Below, piece after piece: positions 7,966 to 16,142 of a stretch of 64,000 nucleotides of DNA. Origin of the DNA: CADEEV01 sp032127875. Its GTDB lineage: Bacteria > Acidobacteriota > Vicinamibacteria > Fen-336. Each line of letters starts with the position of its first letter. Positions within the stretch are counted from its first letter, which is position 1. A program made the translations under genes and the position numbers. The notes below the pieces were generated by a model. That model saw nothing but the letters and a program-made list of their open reading frames with translations, searched no databases and was not told where the DNA came from. The stretch spans positions 34,819 through 98,818 of the forward strand of contig JAQBHI010000046.1 in the NCBI GenBank assembly GCA_032127875.1. Reading direction: 5' to 3'.

Positions 7966-10151
7966 TGCTCGCGGTGGAAGCGCAGGCCGGCGCGCACGGC
8001 GCGGCCCAGGGAGGGGTACCCCAGCGCTTCCATGTAGCTTTCGTCGAACAGGTTCTCGCTGACAGCGTAGGCCTCGAAGCCATGGCCGAGGCTGACCCGC
8101 AGGCGGGCGTCGAAGCGCGTGTAGCCGGTGTTTTCGAGCAGGCCGATCCCGGCAAAGTCGCTGTCGGCGCGCTTGCCGACCAGCAACAGCGTCGCGCCGA
8201 GGCTCGCGCGTCCACGCCGGCCCTGGACTGAGAGCGAGCCCTGGTGCTTCGGTCGCCGCAGCAGCGACTTGCCCGCGGCATAGACGGGGTCGAAGGCATT
8301 GCCGCTCGTCACGATCCTGCCGTCGAGGTACGTGTATTGCCCGGAGAGGGAAAGCTCGCGGATCGGCGCGACCTCGACCAGCGTCTCGACGCCCCTGGCC
8401 CTGGTCTCGCCCAGGTTCACGTAGCTGCCCTGGAAGCTGTCGAAGTCCACGATCTGATACGCGATCTGATCGTCGTAGCGATGATCGAAGCAGGTGGCTT
8501 CGACGCGCGCCCGGCCGCTCGCCAGTCGCTGCTCGAAGCCGAAGTCGAGGCTGCGGCTGCGCTCCGGCTGGAGGTCTGGATTGCCCTGCGCAAAGAACGA
8601 GACTCCGTAGGACTGGGAGAAGTCGGGCTCCTTGATGCCCTTGCCGGTGCTTGCGCGCAGCGTCGTCGCATCTCGGCCGCCGCGCAGCTGCACCGCGAGG
8701 GCGGCGCGCGGCACGGCCTCCCAACCGAAGTTGTCGTTGTGCTCCAGCCGCCCGCCGAGTGTCAGATGGGCGCGGGCCCCGAGCACGAAGCGGCCCTGGA
8801 GGTAGCCGCCGGCATTCGTGCGTGTGGGCGAGAGCAGTGGCTCGGCGCGTGAGCCGATGCTGCCGGTCTCGTGCTCGAGATCGAGCCCCGCCGTCACGAG
8901 GTGGCTGCTACCGGCCTGGATCTCCGCCAGGTATCCCGCCGAGAGCCGGTCCGTGTCGTTTTGATAGCCGAGGGCGTCGACGAAGTCGAACAACGCAAAA
9001 GCGGCGAGCTGGTCCTCGAACTCCGGCACGAAGGAGCCGGAATCGACCGGGTCGCGCGAGAGCTGGTGGCTTCTCGCGAAGCCGAAGCGCAGCTGGTGCG
9101 TCGAAGCGCCGCGTGCCTGGCGCAGGCTCACGCCCGTCACGAGGTCCCTGCGATCGAACGAGCCCTCGAGATCCGCAGGGCCGAAGGTCGTCTGTCCGGG
9201 CGTGCCCAGGCTCGAGTCTTCGGCGCGGATCACGAGCCGCGCGTTCGTGCGCTCGCCGAGTTCGAGTCCGAGCGAGGCGGCGACCGCCGTTTCCCGAAAA
9301 GCGTTGTTCGGAACCTGGTTGTCTGTGTCGAGCCGCAGCAGGCCCGCGTTCCAGTCGAGGTTTCGGGAGCGGCCCGAGGTGCCCGCCTGGAAGCGGGTCG
9401 ACGCGAAGCTGCCGGCCTCGGCCTCGCCGCGGAAGCCCGGCCGCTCGCCCGGTTGCGCCCGACCGGTCACGAGCTCGATGACACCGGCCAGCGCATCGGT
9501 TCCGTACAGGCTGCTCGCGGCGCCGCGCACCACCTCGACGCGCTCGAGCTCGAAGGGCAGGGCGCTGCCGAAGTCGAAGCTGCCGCCGGGCTGGTTGACC
9601 GGGATGCCGTCGACGAGGATACGCGCGAAGCGCGACTCACCGCCGCGCACGAACAGCGAGCCTTGGGAACCGATTCCACCCGTACGCGCGGTGGCCAGCC
9701 CCGGGAGGCCCTGCAAGAGATCGAGGAGCGCGGGCGCTTGTCGTTCGGCAATCTGTTCGCGATCGAGCGCGCTCGTCGCCATACCCAGCGTCGAGGCGGC
9801 CGCTTCGCCGCGCGTGGCGGAAACGAGCACGTGCTCGCGCAGCCTGGCGGGCGCCAGGACCAGGCTGAGCGTCGTTTCGCCGTCGGCAATCGTCACGCGC
9901 GGTTGGGGCATGAGCACGAAACCGGGCGTGGAAAGCGCGATGACGTAGTCGCCCGAGACCAGTTCCGCCACACGGAAGCGGCCTTCGGGGCCGGTGACGA
10001 CGCTACGCTCGCCGGCAGGCCCGGTGAGGACGAGAAGCAGCTGCTGCAAGGCGTTGCCATTCGTGGTCCGCACGTCGCCGCTGAGCGAACCCGCTAGAGC
10101 AGCTGATGACGACAGCAATACGACAAAGGTCGAGAGCAATGGGCGGGACAT
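7962..10151 (-). CDS. btuB: TonB-dependent outer-membrane receptor, BtuB-like
   Basis: A 729-residue outer-membrane receptor. A signal peptide (MSRPLL... to SAALAG) is followed by a carboxypeptidase-regulatory-like beta-sandwich at about residues 22-100, which is an addition compared with Proteobacterial BtuB. The plug domain follows, with LVSATRGEAA, a GGIGSQGSLFVRGGES segment and SLYGTDALAGVIELVTG. The remainder is a 22-strand barrel pattern of alternating aromatic strands with a C-terminal YMEALGYPSLGRAVRAGLRF segment. Specificity for cobalamin is assigned from the riboswitch directly upstream and the btuFCD genes downstream. GGGAG about 10 nt before ATG supports the start. Confidence 0.92.
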   Translation of the reverse strand: MSRPLLSTFVVLLSSSAALAGSLSGDVRTTNGNALQQLLLVLTGPAGERSVVTGPEGRFRVAELVSGDYVIALSTPGFVLMPQPRVTIADGETTLSLVLAPARLREHVLVSATRGEAAASTLGMATSALDREQIAERQAPALLDLLQGLPGLATARTGGIGSQGSLFVRGGESRFARILVDGIPVNQPGGSFDFGSALPFELERVEVVRGAASSLYGTDALAGVIELVTGRAQPGERPGFRGEAEAGSFASTRFQAGTSGRSRNLDWNAGLLRLDTDNQVPNNAFRETAVAASLGLELGERTNARLVIRAEDSSLGTPGQTTFGPADLEGSFDRRDLVTGVSLRQARGASTHQLRFGFARSHQLSRDPVDSGSFVPEFEDQLAAFALFDFVDALGYQNDTDRLSAGYLAEIQAGSSHLVTAGLDLEHETGSIGSRAEPLLSPTRTNAGGYLQGRFVLGARAHLTLGGRLEHNDNFGWEAVPRAALAVQLRGGRDATTLRASTGKGIKEPDFSQSYGVSFFAQGNPDLQPERSRSLDFGFEQRLASGRARVEATCFDHRYDDQIAYQIVDFDSFQGSYVNLGETRARGVETLVEVAPIRELSLSGQYTYLDGRIVTSGNAFDPVYAAGKSLLRRPKHQGSLSVQGRRGRASLGATLLLVGKRADSDFAGIGLLENTGYTRFDARLRVSLGHGFEAYAVSENLFDESYMEALGYPSLGRAVRAGLRFHREQ

Positions 10152-10194
10152 CAGGCGAGTCTCCCTTCCGCGAGAAAACTCGAAGACCAGTCGT

Positions 10195-10386
10195 GACAGG
10201 GCAGGTTTCCTGGCTCCCGGGTCCTCGCCTCGTCTCCAAGCCTTCCCCGGGCCTTCTCCATGGCCCGAGTGGCGGCGCTCTACGGCGCCTTACAGGAGAT
10301 GGGCTCGCCGGCTACAGTGGCGCGACCGCGCAGGTTTTCGACCTGCTTCCCTTTTACCCCCCACTTGGGGGCACCCTGACGTCTGC
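10195..10386 (-). promoter_or_regulatory. Cobalamin riboswitch
   Basis: Read on the minus strand, the 5' half has GGGTGCC, then AAAAGGGAA, then CGGTCGCGCCACTGT. This is followed by CCTGTAAGGCGCC and CCACTCGGGCC, and it ends in the B12 box GACGAGGCGAGGACCC...GGGAGCCAGGAAACCTGCC. All expected blocks of the Cobalamin (AdoCbl-type) riboswitch are present and in order. The 3' end is about 44 nt from the btuB start codon. It should switch off btuB and the transport operon when cellular cobalamin is high. Confidence 0.95.
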
Positions 10387-10389
10387 GGG

Positions 10390-10395
10390 AGTCTA
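10390..10395 (-). promoter_or_regulatory. -10 like box driving the riboswitch and B12 operon
   Basis: Minus-strand TAGACT, so transcription would begin almost exactly at the first base of the riboswitch. A convincing -35 was not seen. Confidence 0.45.
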
Positions 10396-10425
10396 GGGGG
10401 AAGGCGAGCGCGCTGTCAACGCGGC

Positions 10426-10431
10426 TAGAAT
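10426..10431 (+). promoter_or_regulatory. TA-box placing transcription start at the M14 peptidase ATG
   Basis: TAGAAT with exactly 6 nt before the ATG at 10438. A transcript starting 7 nt after the box would begin with the start codon itself. Confidence 0.5.
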
Positions 10432-10437
10432 CCCCGG

Positions 10438-13236
10438 ATGCTCCCAGCTTTCGCTTGCCTGCTCGCGCTCGCGCTCCCCGACGCTGCCCTGACCGCCGCG
10501 GCTCCCGACACGCCGGAGCCTGGCACCAGCGAAGCGATTCGCGCCGCCACCAGCGAGCCACGCTTCCTCTCGCCGTGGGTGGCCTCGCTGCCCGATTCCG
10601 CAACGGTCCCCTCGCCGTCGGACTACCTCGGTCGGATTGCGGGAGCAGCGGGGGAGCTTGCCAACACGGCGCAGGCCCATGGCTACTATCGCAAGCTGGC
10701 CGAGGCCTCGCCGCGGGCCCGACTCATCACGCTGGGCAAGACCGAGCGGGGCCGCGAGATCCTGATGCTGGCGCTCGCCGACGAGGACGGCATCCGCAAC
10801 CTCGATCAGCTCAAGGCCGCCACCGCGGCGCTCGCCGATCCGCGCCGGACCACGCCGGAAGAAGCCGAACGGATCGTGGCACGCTCGCGTCCGACGTACT
10901 ACCTGAACGCGAGCCTGCATGCGGACGAGACGGGCAGCACCGAGGCGATGCTGGAGCTGGCGTACCGGCTGATCGTCTCGGAGGATCCCCGGATCCGGTC
11001 GATCCGGAAGAACGTGCTCGTGCTCATCAACCCCGTTTCCAATCCCGACGGCCGCGACCGAGTCACGGAGTGGTTCTATCGCTTCCTCAAGGGCAAGACC
11101 GACTACGACACTCTCCCGCGCCAGTCGCCGCCCTACTGGTCCGACTACGCCTTCGTCGACATCAATCGCGACGCCCATCAGCTCGTCCACGCCTCGGTGC
11201 GGGCCGTGGAGCGGATGTTTCTCGAATACCACCCGATCGTGATCCACGACCTCCACGAGGCGATCGCACTGCTGCTCACCTGGAACGGCACCGGGCCGTG
11301 GAGCCCCAACATCGACGCCATCACGACAAGCGAGATGCTGGAGCTCAGCTTCCACGAGGTACAGACGCTCACGGCGCTCGGCATGCCCGGGGTTTCCACC
11401 TGGAAGTTCGGCGAGGGCTTTGGCCAGCACTACCTCGATGGGATCGCGAACAACCACAACGCACTCGGCCGTGGTTACGAGACGTGGGGCAACAGCACTG
11501 CCGAGACGGTGCGCCGCGTTCTGGGCCCAGGCAGCACAACCCGCGAGTGGTGGCGGCCGTTGCCCGCGCCCCGCGAGTTCATCTGGAGCGCCCGCGACAA
11601 CGTCAACTACACGCAGACCGCGGTCCTCGCCGCCCTCGACTACACGGCGCGCCACGCTCAGGACCTGCTCCTCAACTTCTACCGCAAGGGCTTCAATTCG
11701 TGGCAAAGGGGCGTCAACGGCACGCCGCGCGCGTTCGTGATCCCCGATGACCAGGGCGATCGGCTGCGCGTCGCCCAACTCGCGTCGCGGCTCCAGGATC
11801 AAGGCATCGAGGTCGGCCGCGCCACAGCCCCGCTGCGGCTCGAGGACGGAACTTTTCCGGCCGGTAGTTACGTCGTGCGGCTCGACCAGCCCTATCGCAA
11901 CTATGCCGTCGACCTGCTGCTGCCGCAGCGCTACCCGATCGAGTCGGGAATCGAGCCCTACGACGACATCTCCTGGTCTTTGCCCGCGCACTACCATCTC
12001 GAGGCCACGCCGGTGTCCGATCCCGCCGCGCAGGACGCTGCGCTCTCGCCGCTGCTGCGTGAAGCGCCGAAGCCCGCGGGCCGGGTCACCGGCGAAGGTC
12101 CGGTCTTCTTGCTGAAGGACACCGGCCAGGAGTCGCTGCTCGCGGCTCGCTACCGGCTCGCGGCATTCGAGCTCGCGATCGCCGAGAAGCCGTTCCGTGT
12201 TGGCGCGGTCGAGTATCCCGCCGGATCCTGGATCCTGTCCGCGCAGGCCGGCCTCGCGGAAGCCGTCCGGGCTTCAGCCGAGGCGCTCAGTCTCGACTTC
12301 GCGGGCGTCGCGGTCGCGCCGGAAGTGGCGCGCCGCGAGGCTCCTGCGCCACGCATCGGGCTCTGGGTGCCGTGGGCCGACACCGACTCGATCGGCTGGA
12401 TCCGCTACTCGCTCGATCAGCGCCAGGTGCCTTACAGCTATGTGCGCGACGAGGACGTTCGCTCCGGCGTCTTCCGCGCGAAGACCGACGTGCTGCTGTA
12501 CGGTCACGTCGACCTGGAGCTGGCGGAGCAGATCCAGGGTCTGCCCAAGGCGTGGGGGCCGATGCCGTACAAGAAGACGCCGCAGACGCCGAGCCACGGC
12601 TTTCCAGCGGAGAGCGACGACATAACCGGAGGCATCGGCTGGGAGGGTGTCGGCCAATTGCAGCGCTTCGTGGAGGACGGAGGGCTGCTCGTGACGCTCG
12701 GCAGCGGCAGCAGCCTGGTGCTCGAGGGTGGGATAGTTCGCGGTGTGCGGCGCAGCGCCGGCGGCGTGCCGCGCAGCACGGATGGTGGCGGAGCCGCGTC
12801 CGCGGCCCTGGCGGCGAACGCGGCCACGCGGACGCCAGGCGTGCACCTGCGCGTGCACTTCACCCAGCCCGACCATCCGCTGGCCTACGGTTATGCTGCG
12901 AGCACCTGGGTGTTCCGGCAGAATTTTCCGCTCTACGACGTGCCCTTGCGCTGGCTGCGCATGGCCTATTGCACCTCATGCCTGGATGGGCCTGAAGACC
13001 GCCGCGGCATCGTGATGGAGTGGGGCGATGGCGCGCGGCCGTTCGTCGTGAGCGGCGGGGCCTGGGGCGAAGCAGGGCTGATCGGCCGCCCGGCGATCCT
13101 CGACATGCCCGTCGGCCACGGCCGGGCCATCGCGTTCAATTTCAACCCGCTGCACCGCGACCTGAACCGCGGCGACCAACGCCTGGTCTGGAACGCGCTG
13201 CTCAACTGGAAGGCCATCCTGGCGCGGCCACAGTAG
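10438..13236 (+). CDS. Secreted M14-family zinc carboxypeptidase with C-terminal extension
   Basis: A 932-residue exported protein. The signal peptide is MLPAFACLLALALPDAALT. The M14 peptidase domain covers about residues 50-400: KTERGREI, zinc ligands H161 and E164 in SLHADETGS, the substrate-binding NPVSNPDGRDR, and VIHDLHEA with the third His ligand. The rest (about 430-930) has alternating strands and ends in a segment with GHGRAIAFNFNPLHR, reminiscent of class I glutamine-amidotransferase-like domains added to several large bacterial M14 proteins. The expected role is extracellular or periplasmic peptide degradation. No SD is visible and a TA-box lies 6 nt upstream, so a leaderless mRNA is likely. 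Confidence 0.88.
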   Translation: MLPAFACLLALALPDAALTAAAPDTPEPGTSEAIRAATSEPRFLSPWVASLPDSATVPSPSDYLGRIAGAAGELANTAQAHGYYRKLAEASPRARLITLGKTERGREILMLALADEDGIRNLDQLKAATAALADPRRTTPEEAERIVARSRPTYYLNASLHADETGSTEAMLELAYRLIVSEDPRIRSIRKNVLVLINPVSNPDGRDRVTEWFYRFLKGKTDYDTLPRQSPPYWSDYAFVDINRDAHQLVHASVRAVERMFLEYHPIVIHDLHEAIALLLTWNGTGPWSPNIDAITTSEMLELSFHEVQTLTALGMPGVSTWKFGEGFGQHYLDGIANNHNALGRGYETWGNSTAETVRRVLGPGSTTREWWRPLPAPREFIWSARDNVNYTQTAVLAALDYTARHAQDLLLNFYRKGFNSWQRGVNGTPRAFVIPDDQGDRLRVAQLASRLQDQGIEVGRATAPLRLEDGTFPAGSYVVRLDQPYRNYAVDLLLPQRYPIESGIEPYDDISWSLPAHYHLEATPVSDPAAQDAALSPLLREAPKPAGRVTGEGPVFLLKDTGQESLLAARYRLAAFELAIAEKPFRVGAVEYPAGSWILSAQAGLAEAVRASAEALSLDFAGVAVAPEVARREAPAPRIGLWVPWADTDSIGWIRYSLDQRQVPYSYVRDEDVRSGVFRAKTDVLLYGHVDLELAEQIQGLPKAWGPMPYKKTPQTPSHGFPAESDDITGGIGWEGVGQLQRFVEDGGLLVTLGSGSSLVLEGGIVRGVRRSAGGVPRSTDGGGAASAALAANAATRTPGVHLRVHFTQPDHPLAYGYAASTWVFRQNFPLYDVPLRWLRMAYCTSCLDGPEDRRGIVMEWGDGARPFVVSGGAWGEAGLIGRPAILDMPVGHGRAIAFNFNPLHRDLNRGDQRLVWNALLNWKAILARPQ

Positions 13237-13252
13237 CGGCCTGCCAAGCGAC

Positions 13253-13258
13253 TAGAAT
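13253..13258 (+). promoter_or_regulatory. TA-box upstream of the hemE operon
   Basis: TAGAAT 12 nt before the ATG at 13271. This would give a 5' leader of only about 5 nt. Confidence 0.4.
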
Positions 13259-13270
13259 GGCGGCGCCATC

Positions 13271-13642
13271 ATGGCCGAGACTCCGCCCGTCGTTCGACTC
13301 ACGCAGCGGATCGACCCGGCGCAGCTGCGCCGCCTCGTGAGCGCCTATTTCGAGGATATGAACGAAATGAACCGCGCCGCGAAGCTCCTGCTGCCCACGG
13401 ACCGCGAACGCCTTCGGCGCTGCTATGAACGAATCCTCGCCCTGACGGACCTCACGGTCGAAGTGAATGCGTCGCGCTCGCTGCGTCGCGAACTGCTACG
13501 CTGGCGGGATCTCGTGGCCGAGCGCTACATTGCCACTGAGCCCGATGCCGCGGCTCATGCCGCGAACTTCCGAGCCCTGCTGTCACTGCACCCGGAGGCC
13601 TGGCGGCAGCTCCCGTATGTCACGCTGGGAGCGCTCGCTTGA
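13271..13642 (+). CDS. Small helical protein of unknown function preceding hemE
   Basis: A 123-residue, largely alpha-helical, Arg/Leu-rich soluble protein with no signal peptide or membrane segment. I do not recognise a family. Its TGA overlaps the TTG start of hemE (TTGA), so the two are translationally coupled. This suggests a role linked to haem synthesis or simply operon membership. Codon use matches its neighbours, which argues for a real gene. Confidence 0.7.
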   Translation: MAETPPVVRLTQRIDPAQLRRLVSAYFEDMNEMNRAAKLLLPTDRERLRRCYERILALTDLTVEVNASRSLRRELLRWRDLVAERYIATEPDAAAHAANFRALLSLHPEAWRQLPYVTLGALA

Positions 13643-14658
13643 ACGACCGCTTCCTGCGTGCCTGCCGGCGCGAGAGTGTCGACAAGACGCCGGTCTGGTT
13701 CATGCGCCAGGCGGGACGCTACATGCCCGAGTACCGGGCGCTGCGCCAGAAGCACTCGCTACTCACGCTGTGTCGCACCCCCGAGCTCGCGGTCGAGGTC
13801 ACGCTACAGCCGATCCGCGCGCTCGGCGTGGACGCGGCAATCCTGTTCAGCGACCTCCTGCTGCCGCTGGCACCGATGGGCATCTCGTTCGACTTCGTCG
13901 TGGGCGAGGGCCCGGCCATCGAGACGCCGGTGCGCTCGCGGGCGGACGTCGAGGCGCTGCGCCGCTTCGAGCCCCGCGAGGCTCTCGGCATGGTGCTCGA
14001 GGCCATTCGCCTGCTGCGCCGCGAGCTTCAGGTTCCCCTGATCGGCTTCGCCGGCGCCCCCTTCACGCTCGCCTCGTATGCCATCGAGGGAGGTCACTCC
14101 TCGAGTTTCGCCCTCACCAAGGGAATGATGTACGGCGATCCGGCGACGTGGCATCGCTTCGCGGCCCTGCTGGCCGAGATCGTTGGCGACTACCTGCGCG
14201 CACAGGTCGAGGCCGGGGCCCAGGCCTTGCAGATCTTCGACTCGTGGATCGGCGCGCTCGACGAAGCCGACTATCGCGAGTTCGTGTTCCCGCACGTGCG
14301 CGCGATCTTCGCCGGCCTTGAGGACCTCGACGTCCCGCTCATCCACTTCGGCACCGGCACCGGCCACCTGCTGGCGGTGCAGCGCGAGGCCGGAGGCAGC
14401 GTGATGGGCATCGACTGGCGCACGCCGCTCGATGAGGGTTGGTCGCGCGCGGGCGATGGTGTCGCCGTTCAGGGCAACCTCGACCCCACGCTCCTGTTCG
14501 CGCCGCAGCCACTGCTGTTGTCGCGCGTCGATGACGTGCTACGCCGCGCCGCCGGCCGGCCTGGTCACGTCTTCAACCTCGGCCACGGCATCCTGCCAGG
14601 CACTCCGGTCGAGAACGTCAAGGCCGTGGTCGATCACGTACACGGCGCGGCGAACTAA
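13639..14658 (+). CDS. hemE: Uroporphyrinogen decarboxylase HemE
   Basis: A cytoplasmic haem-pathway enzyme of 339 residues that removes four acetate carboxyls from uroporphyrinogen III to form coproporphyrinogen III. It has both signature blocks: PVWFMRQAGRYMPEYR with the substrate-binding arginines near the N-terminus, and GFAGAPFTLASYAIEG in the middle. The catalytic Asp is in FSDLLLP. The TTG start is dictated by the overlap with the preceding gene and by homology of the RFLRACR start. It is followed 11 nt later by protoporphyrinogen oxidase. Confidence 0.96.
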   Translation: MNDRFLRACRRESVDKTPVWFMRQAGRYMPEYRALRQKHSLLTLCRTPELAVEVTLQPIRALGVDAAILFSDLLLPLAPMGISFDFVVGEGPAIETPVRSRADVEALRRFEPREALGMVLEAIRLLRRELQVPLIGFAGAPFTLASYAIEGGHSSSFALTKGMMYGDPATWHRFAALLAEIVGDYLRAQVEAGAQALQIFDSWIGALDEADYREFVFPHVRAIFAGLEDLDVPLIHFGTGTGHLLAVQREAGGSVMGIDWRTPLDEGWSRAGDGVAVQGNLDPTLLFAPQPLLLSRVDDVLRRAAGRPGHVFNLGHGILPGTPVENVKAVVDHVHGAAN

Positions 14659-14669
14659 CGGGCCTCACG

Positions 14670-16127
14670 ATGGACGAGCGCGTGGATGTTGCGATCGTGG
14701 GCGGTGGGATCAGCGGTCTGGCCGCTGCCCACGCGCTCACGAAGCGCGGGATCGGCTTCGCGCTGCTCGAAGCCCAGCCCCGCCTTGGCGGGGTGATCCG
14801 CACCGAGCACGCGGCCGGCTTCGTGCTCGAGGCCGGCCCCGATGCGTTGCTCGCGCAGAAGCTCGAGGGCATCGCGCTGTGCCGCGAGCTGGGACTGGGC
14901 GAGAGCCTGGTGCCGACGAATCCGCAGGCGCGCACGGTGTTCGTCCTGCGGCGGGGCCGGCTGCATCCGCTGCCCGAGGGGATGATGCTGGCGGTGCCCA
15001 CACGGGCCTTGCCGTTTCTGCGCAGCGGCCTGTTCTCCTGGCCCGCCAAGCTGCGCATGGGGCTCGACCTCGTGATCCCGGCGAAGACAGACGACGTGGA
15101 CGAATCGATCGCGAGCTTCCTGCGGCGCCGCTTCGGCCAGGAGAGCGTCGATCGGCTCGGCGAGCCGCTGCTCGCGGGCATCCATGCCGGCGATCCAGAG
15201 CGACTCTCGATCCGCGCCACGTTCCCGCGCTTCGTCGAACTGGAGCGGCGGCACGGCAGCCTGATCCGTGGCATGTGGGCCGAGGCGCCGGCTCCGAGCG
15301 CGGCGCCGACGTCGAGCGGTTTCGTTTCCCTCCGCGACGGCCTCGGCCAACTGGTCGCGGCGCTAGTCTCGCGGCTGCCCGCGGCTTCGCTGCGCAAGGC
15401 GACGCCGGTCCAGTGGGTGCATCGCAGCGGCGATACGCTGAGCGTGGCGCTGGGCGGCGGAACGACGCTGTCCCCGCGAGCGGTGATCCTGGCCGCGCCC
15501 GCTGCGAAGGCTGCATCGATTCTCGAGCCGCTCGCGCCGGCCATCGCCGCCTTTCTCGCCGACGTGGTCTTCGCCTCGACCGCGACCATCCTGCTCGGGT
15601 ATCGACGCGCCGACGTCGCGCACCCGCTCGACGGCTATGGTTTCGTCGTTCCGCGCAGCGAAGGCTGGCGCGCGAGCGCCCTCAGCTTCGTCTCGACGAA
15701 GCTTCCCGGCCGCGCTCCCGAGGGCCATGTCCTGCTGCGCGCCTTCGTGGGCGGGGTGCGCGACCCCAAGGCCCTCGAACTCGACGACGCCACGCTCGTG
15801 GCTGCCGTGACCCGAGAGATCACGGCGACGCTCGGCCTCCGCGGTGAGCCCGTGCTGGCGCGGGTGTTCCGCTGGCCGAGCGCGACTCCCCAGATGGAGG
15901 TCGGCCATCTCGACCGCCTGGCCGCGATGGAGGGCGAGCTGGCGACGATTCCCGGGTTGTTCCTCACCGGAGCCGGGCTGCGTGTGACAGGCATCCCCGA
16001 CTGCATCGCCGATGGCACGCGCGCCGGCGAAGCCGCCGCCGCGTTTGTCGAGAGTTCGGGAGGGTACGGAATCACGCACCCCCCCGCGCCCGTCGGGCTC
16101 TCCCCCACCACGCTCGCGCGGGAGTGA
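14670..16127 (+). CDS. hemG: Protoporphyrinogen oxidase (HemY-type, oxygen-dependent)
   Basis: An FAD-dependent oxidase that converts protoporphyrinogen IX to protoporphyrin IX. The dinucleotide-binding motif GGGISGLAAA is at residues 11-20, followed by LGGVIRTEHAAGFVLEAGPDA. The C-terminal FAD signature is TGAGLRVTGIPDCIADGTRAG. The family usually ends shortly after this point. Here about 25 more residues (starting near VESSGGYG) are encoded by a reverse copy of the intergenic repeat, and the stop codon lies in its hairpin loop. A ferrochelatase or a coproporphyrinogen oxidase was not found nearby. Confidence 0.93.
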   Translation: MDERVDVAIVGGGISGLAAAHALTKRGIGFALLEAQPRLGGVIRTEHAAGFVLEAGPDALLAQKLEGIALCRELGLGESLVPTNPQARTVFVLRRGRLHPLPEGMMLAVPTRALPFLRSGLFSWPAKLRMGLDLVIPAKTDDVDESIASFLRRRFGQESVDRLGEPLLAGIHAGDPERLSIRATFPRFVELERRHGSLIRGMWAEAPAPSAAPTSSGFVSLRDGLGQLVAALVSRLPAASLRKATPVQWVHRSGDTLSVALGGGTTLSPRAVILAAPAAKAASILEPLAPAIAAFLADVVFASTATILLGYRRADVAHPLDGYGFVVPRSEGWRASALSFVSTKLPGRAPEGHVLLRAFVGGVRDPKALELDDATLVAAVTREITATLGLRGEPVLARVFRWPSATPQMEVGHLDRLAAMEGELATIPGLFLTGAGLRVTGIPDCIADGTRAGEAAAAFVESSGGYGITHPPAPVGLSPTTLARE

Positions 16128-16140
16128 ATCCCGCGCTCGC
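16052..16140 (-). repeat. Intergenic structured repeat, copy 2
   Basis: Reverse-oriented copy. Stem I at 16116-16136 is perfect (GCGCGGG, loop ATTCACT, CCCGCGC). It lies between convergent genes, in sense orientation directly after the minus-strand protease gene. It also encodes the last residues and stop codon of hemG on the plus strand. Confidence 0.85.
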
Positions 16141-16142
16141 TG

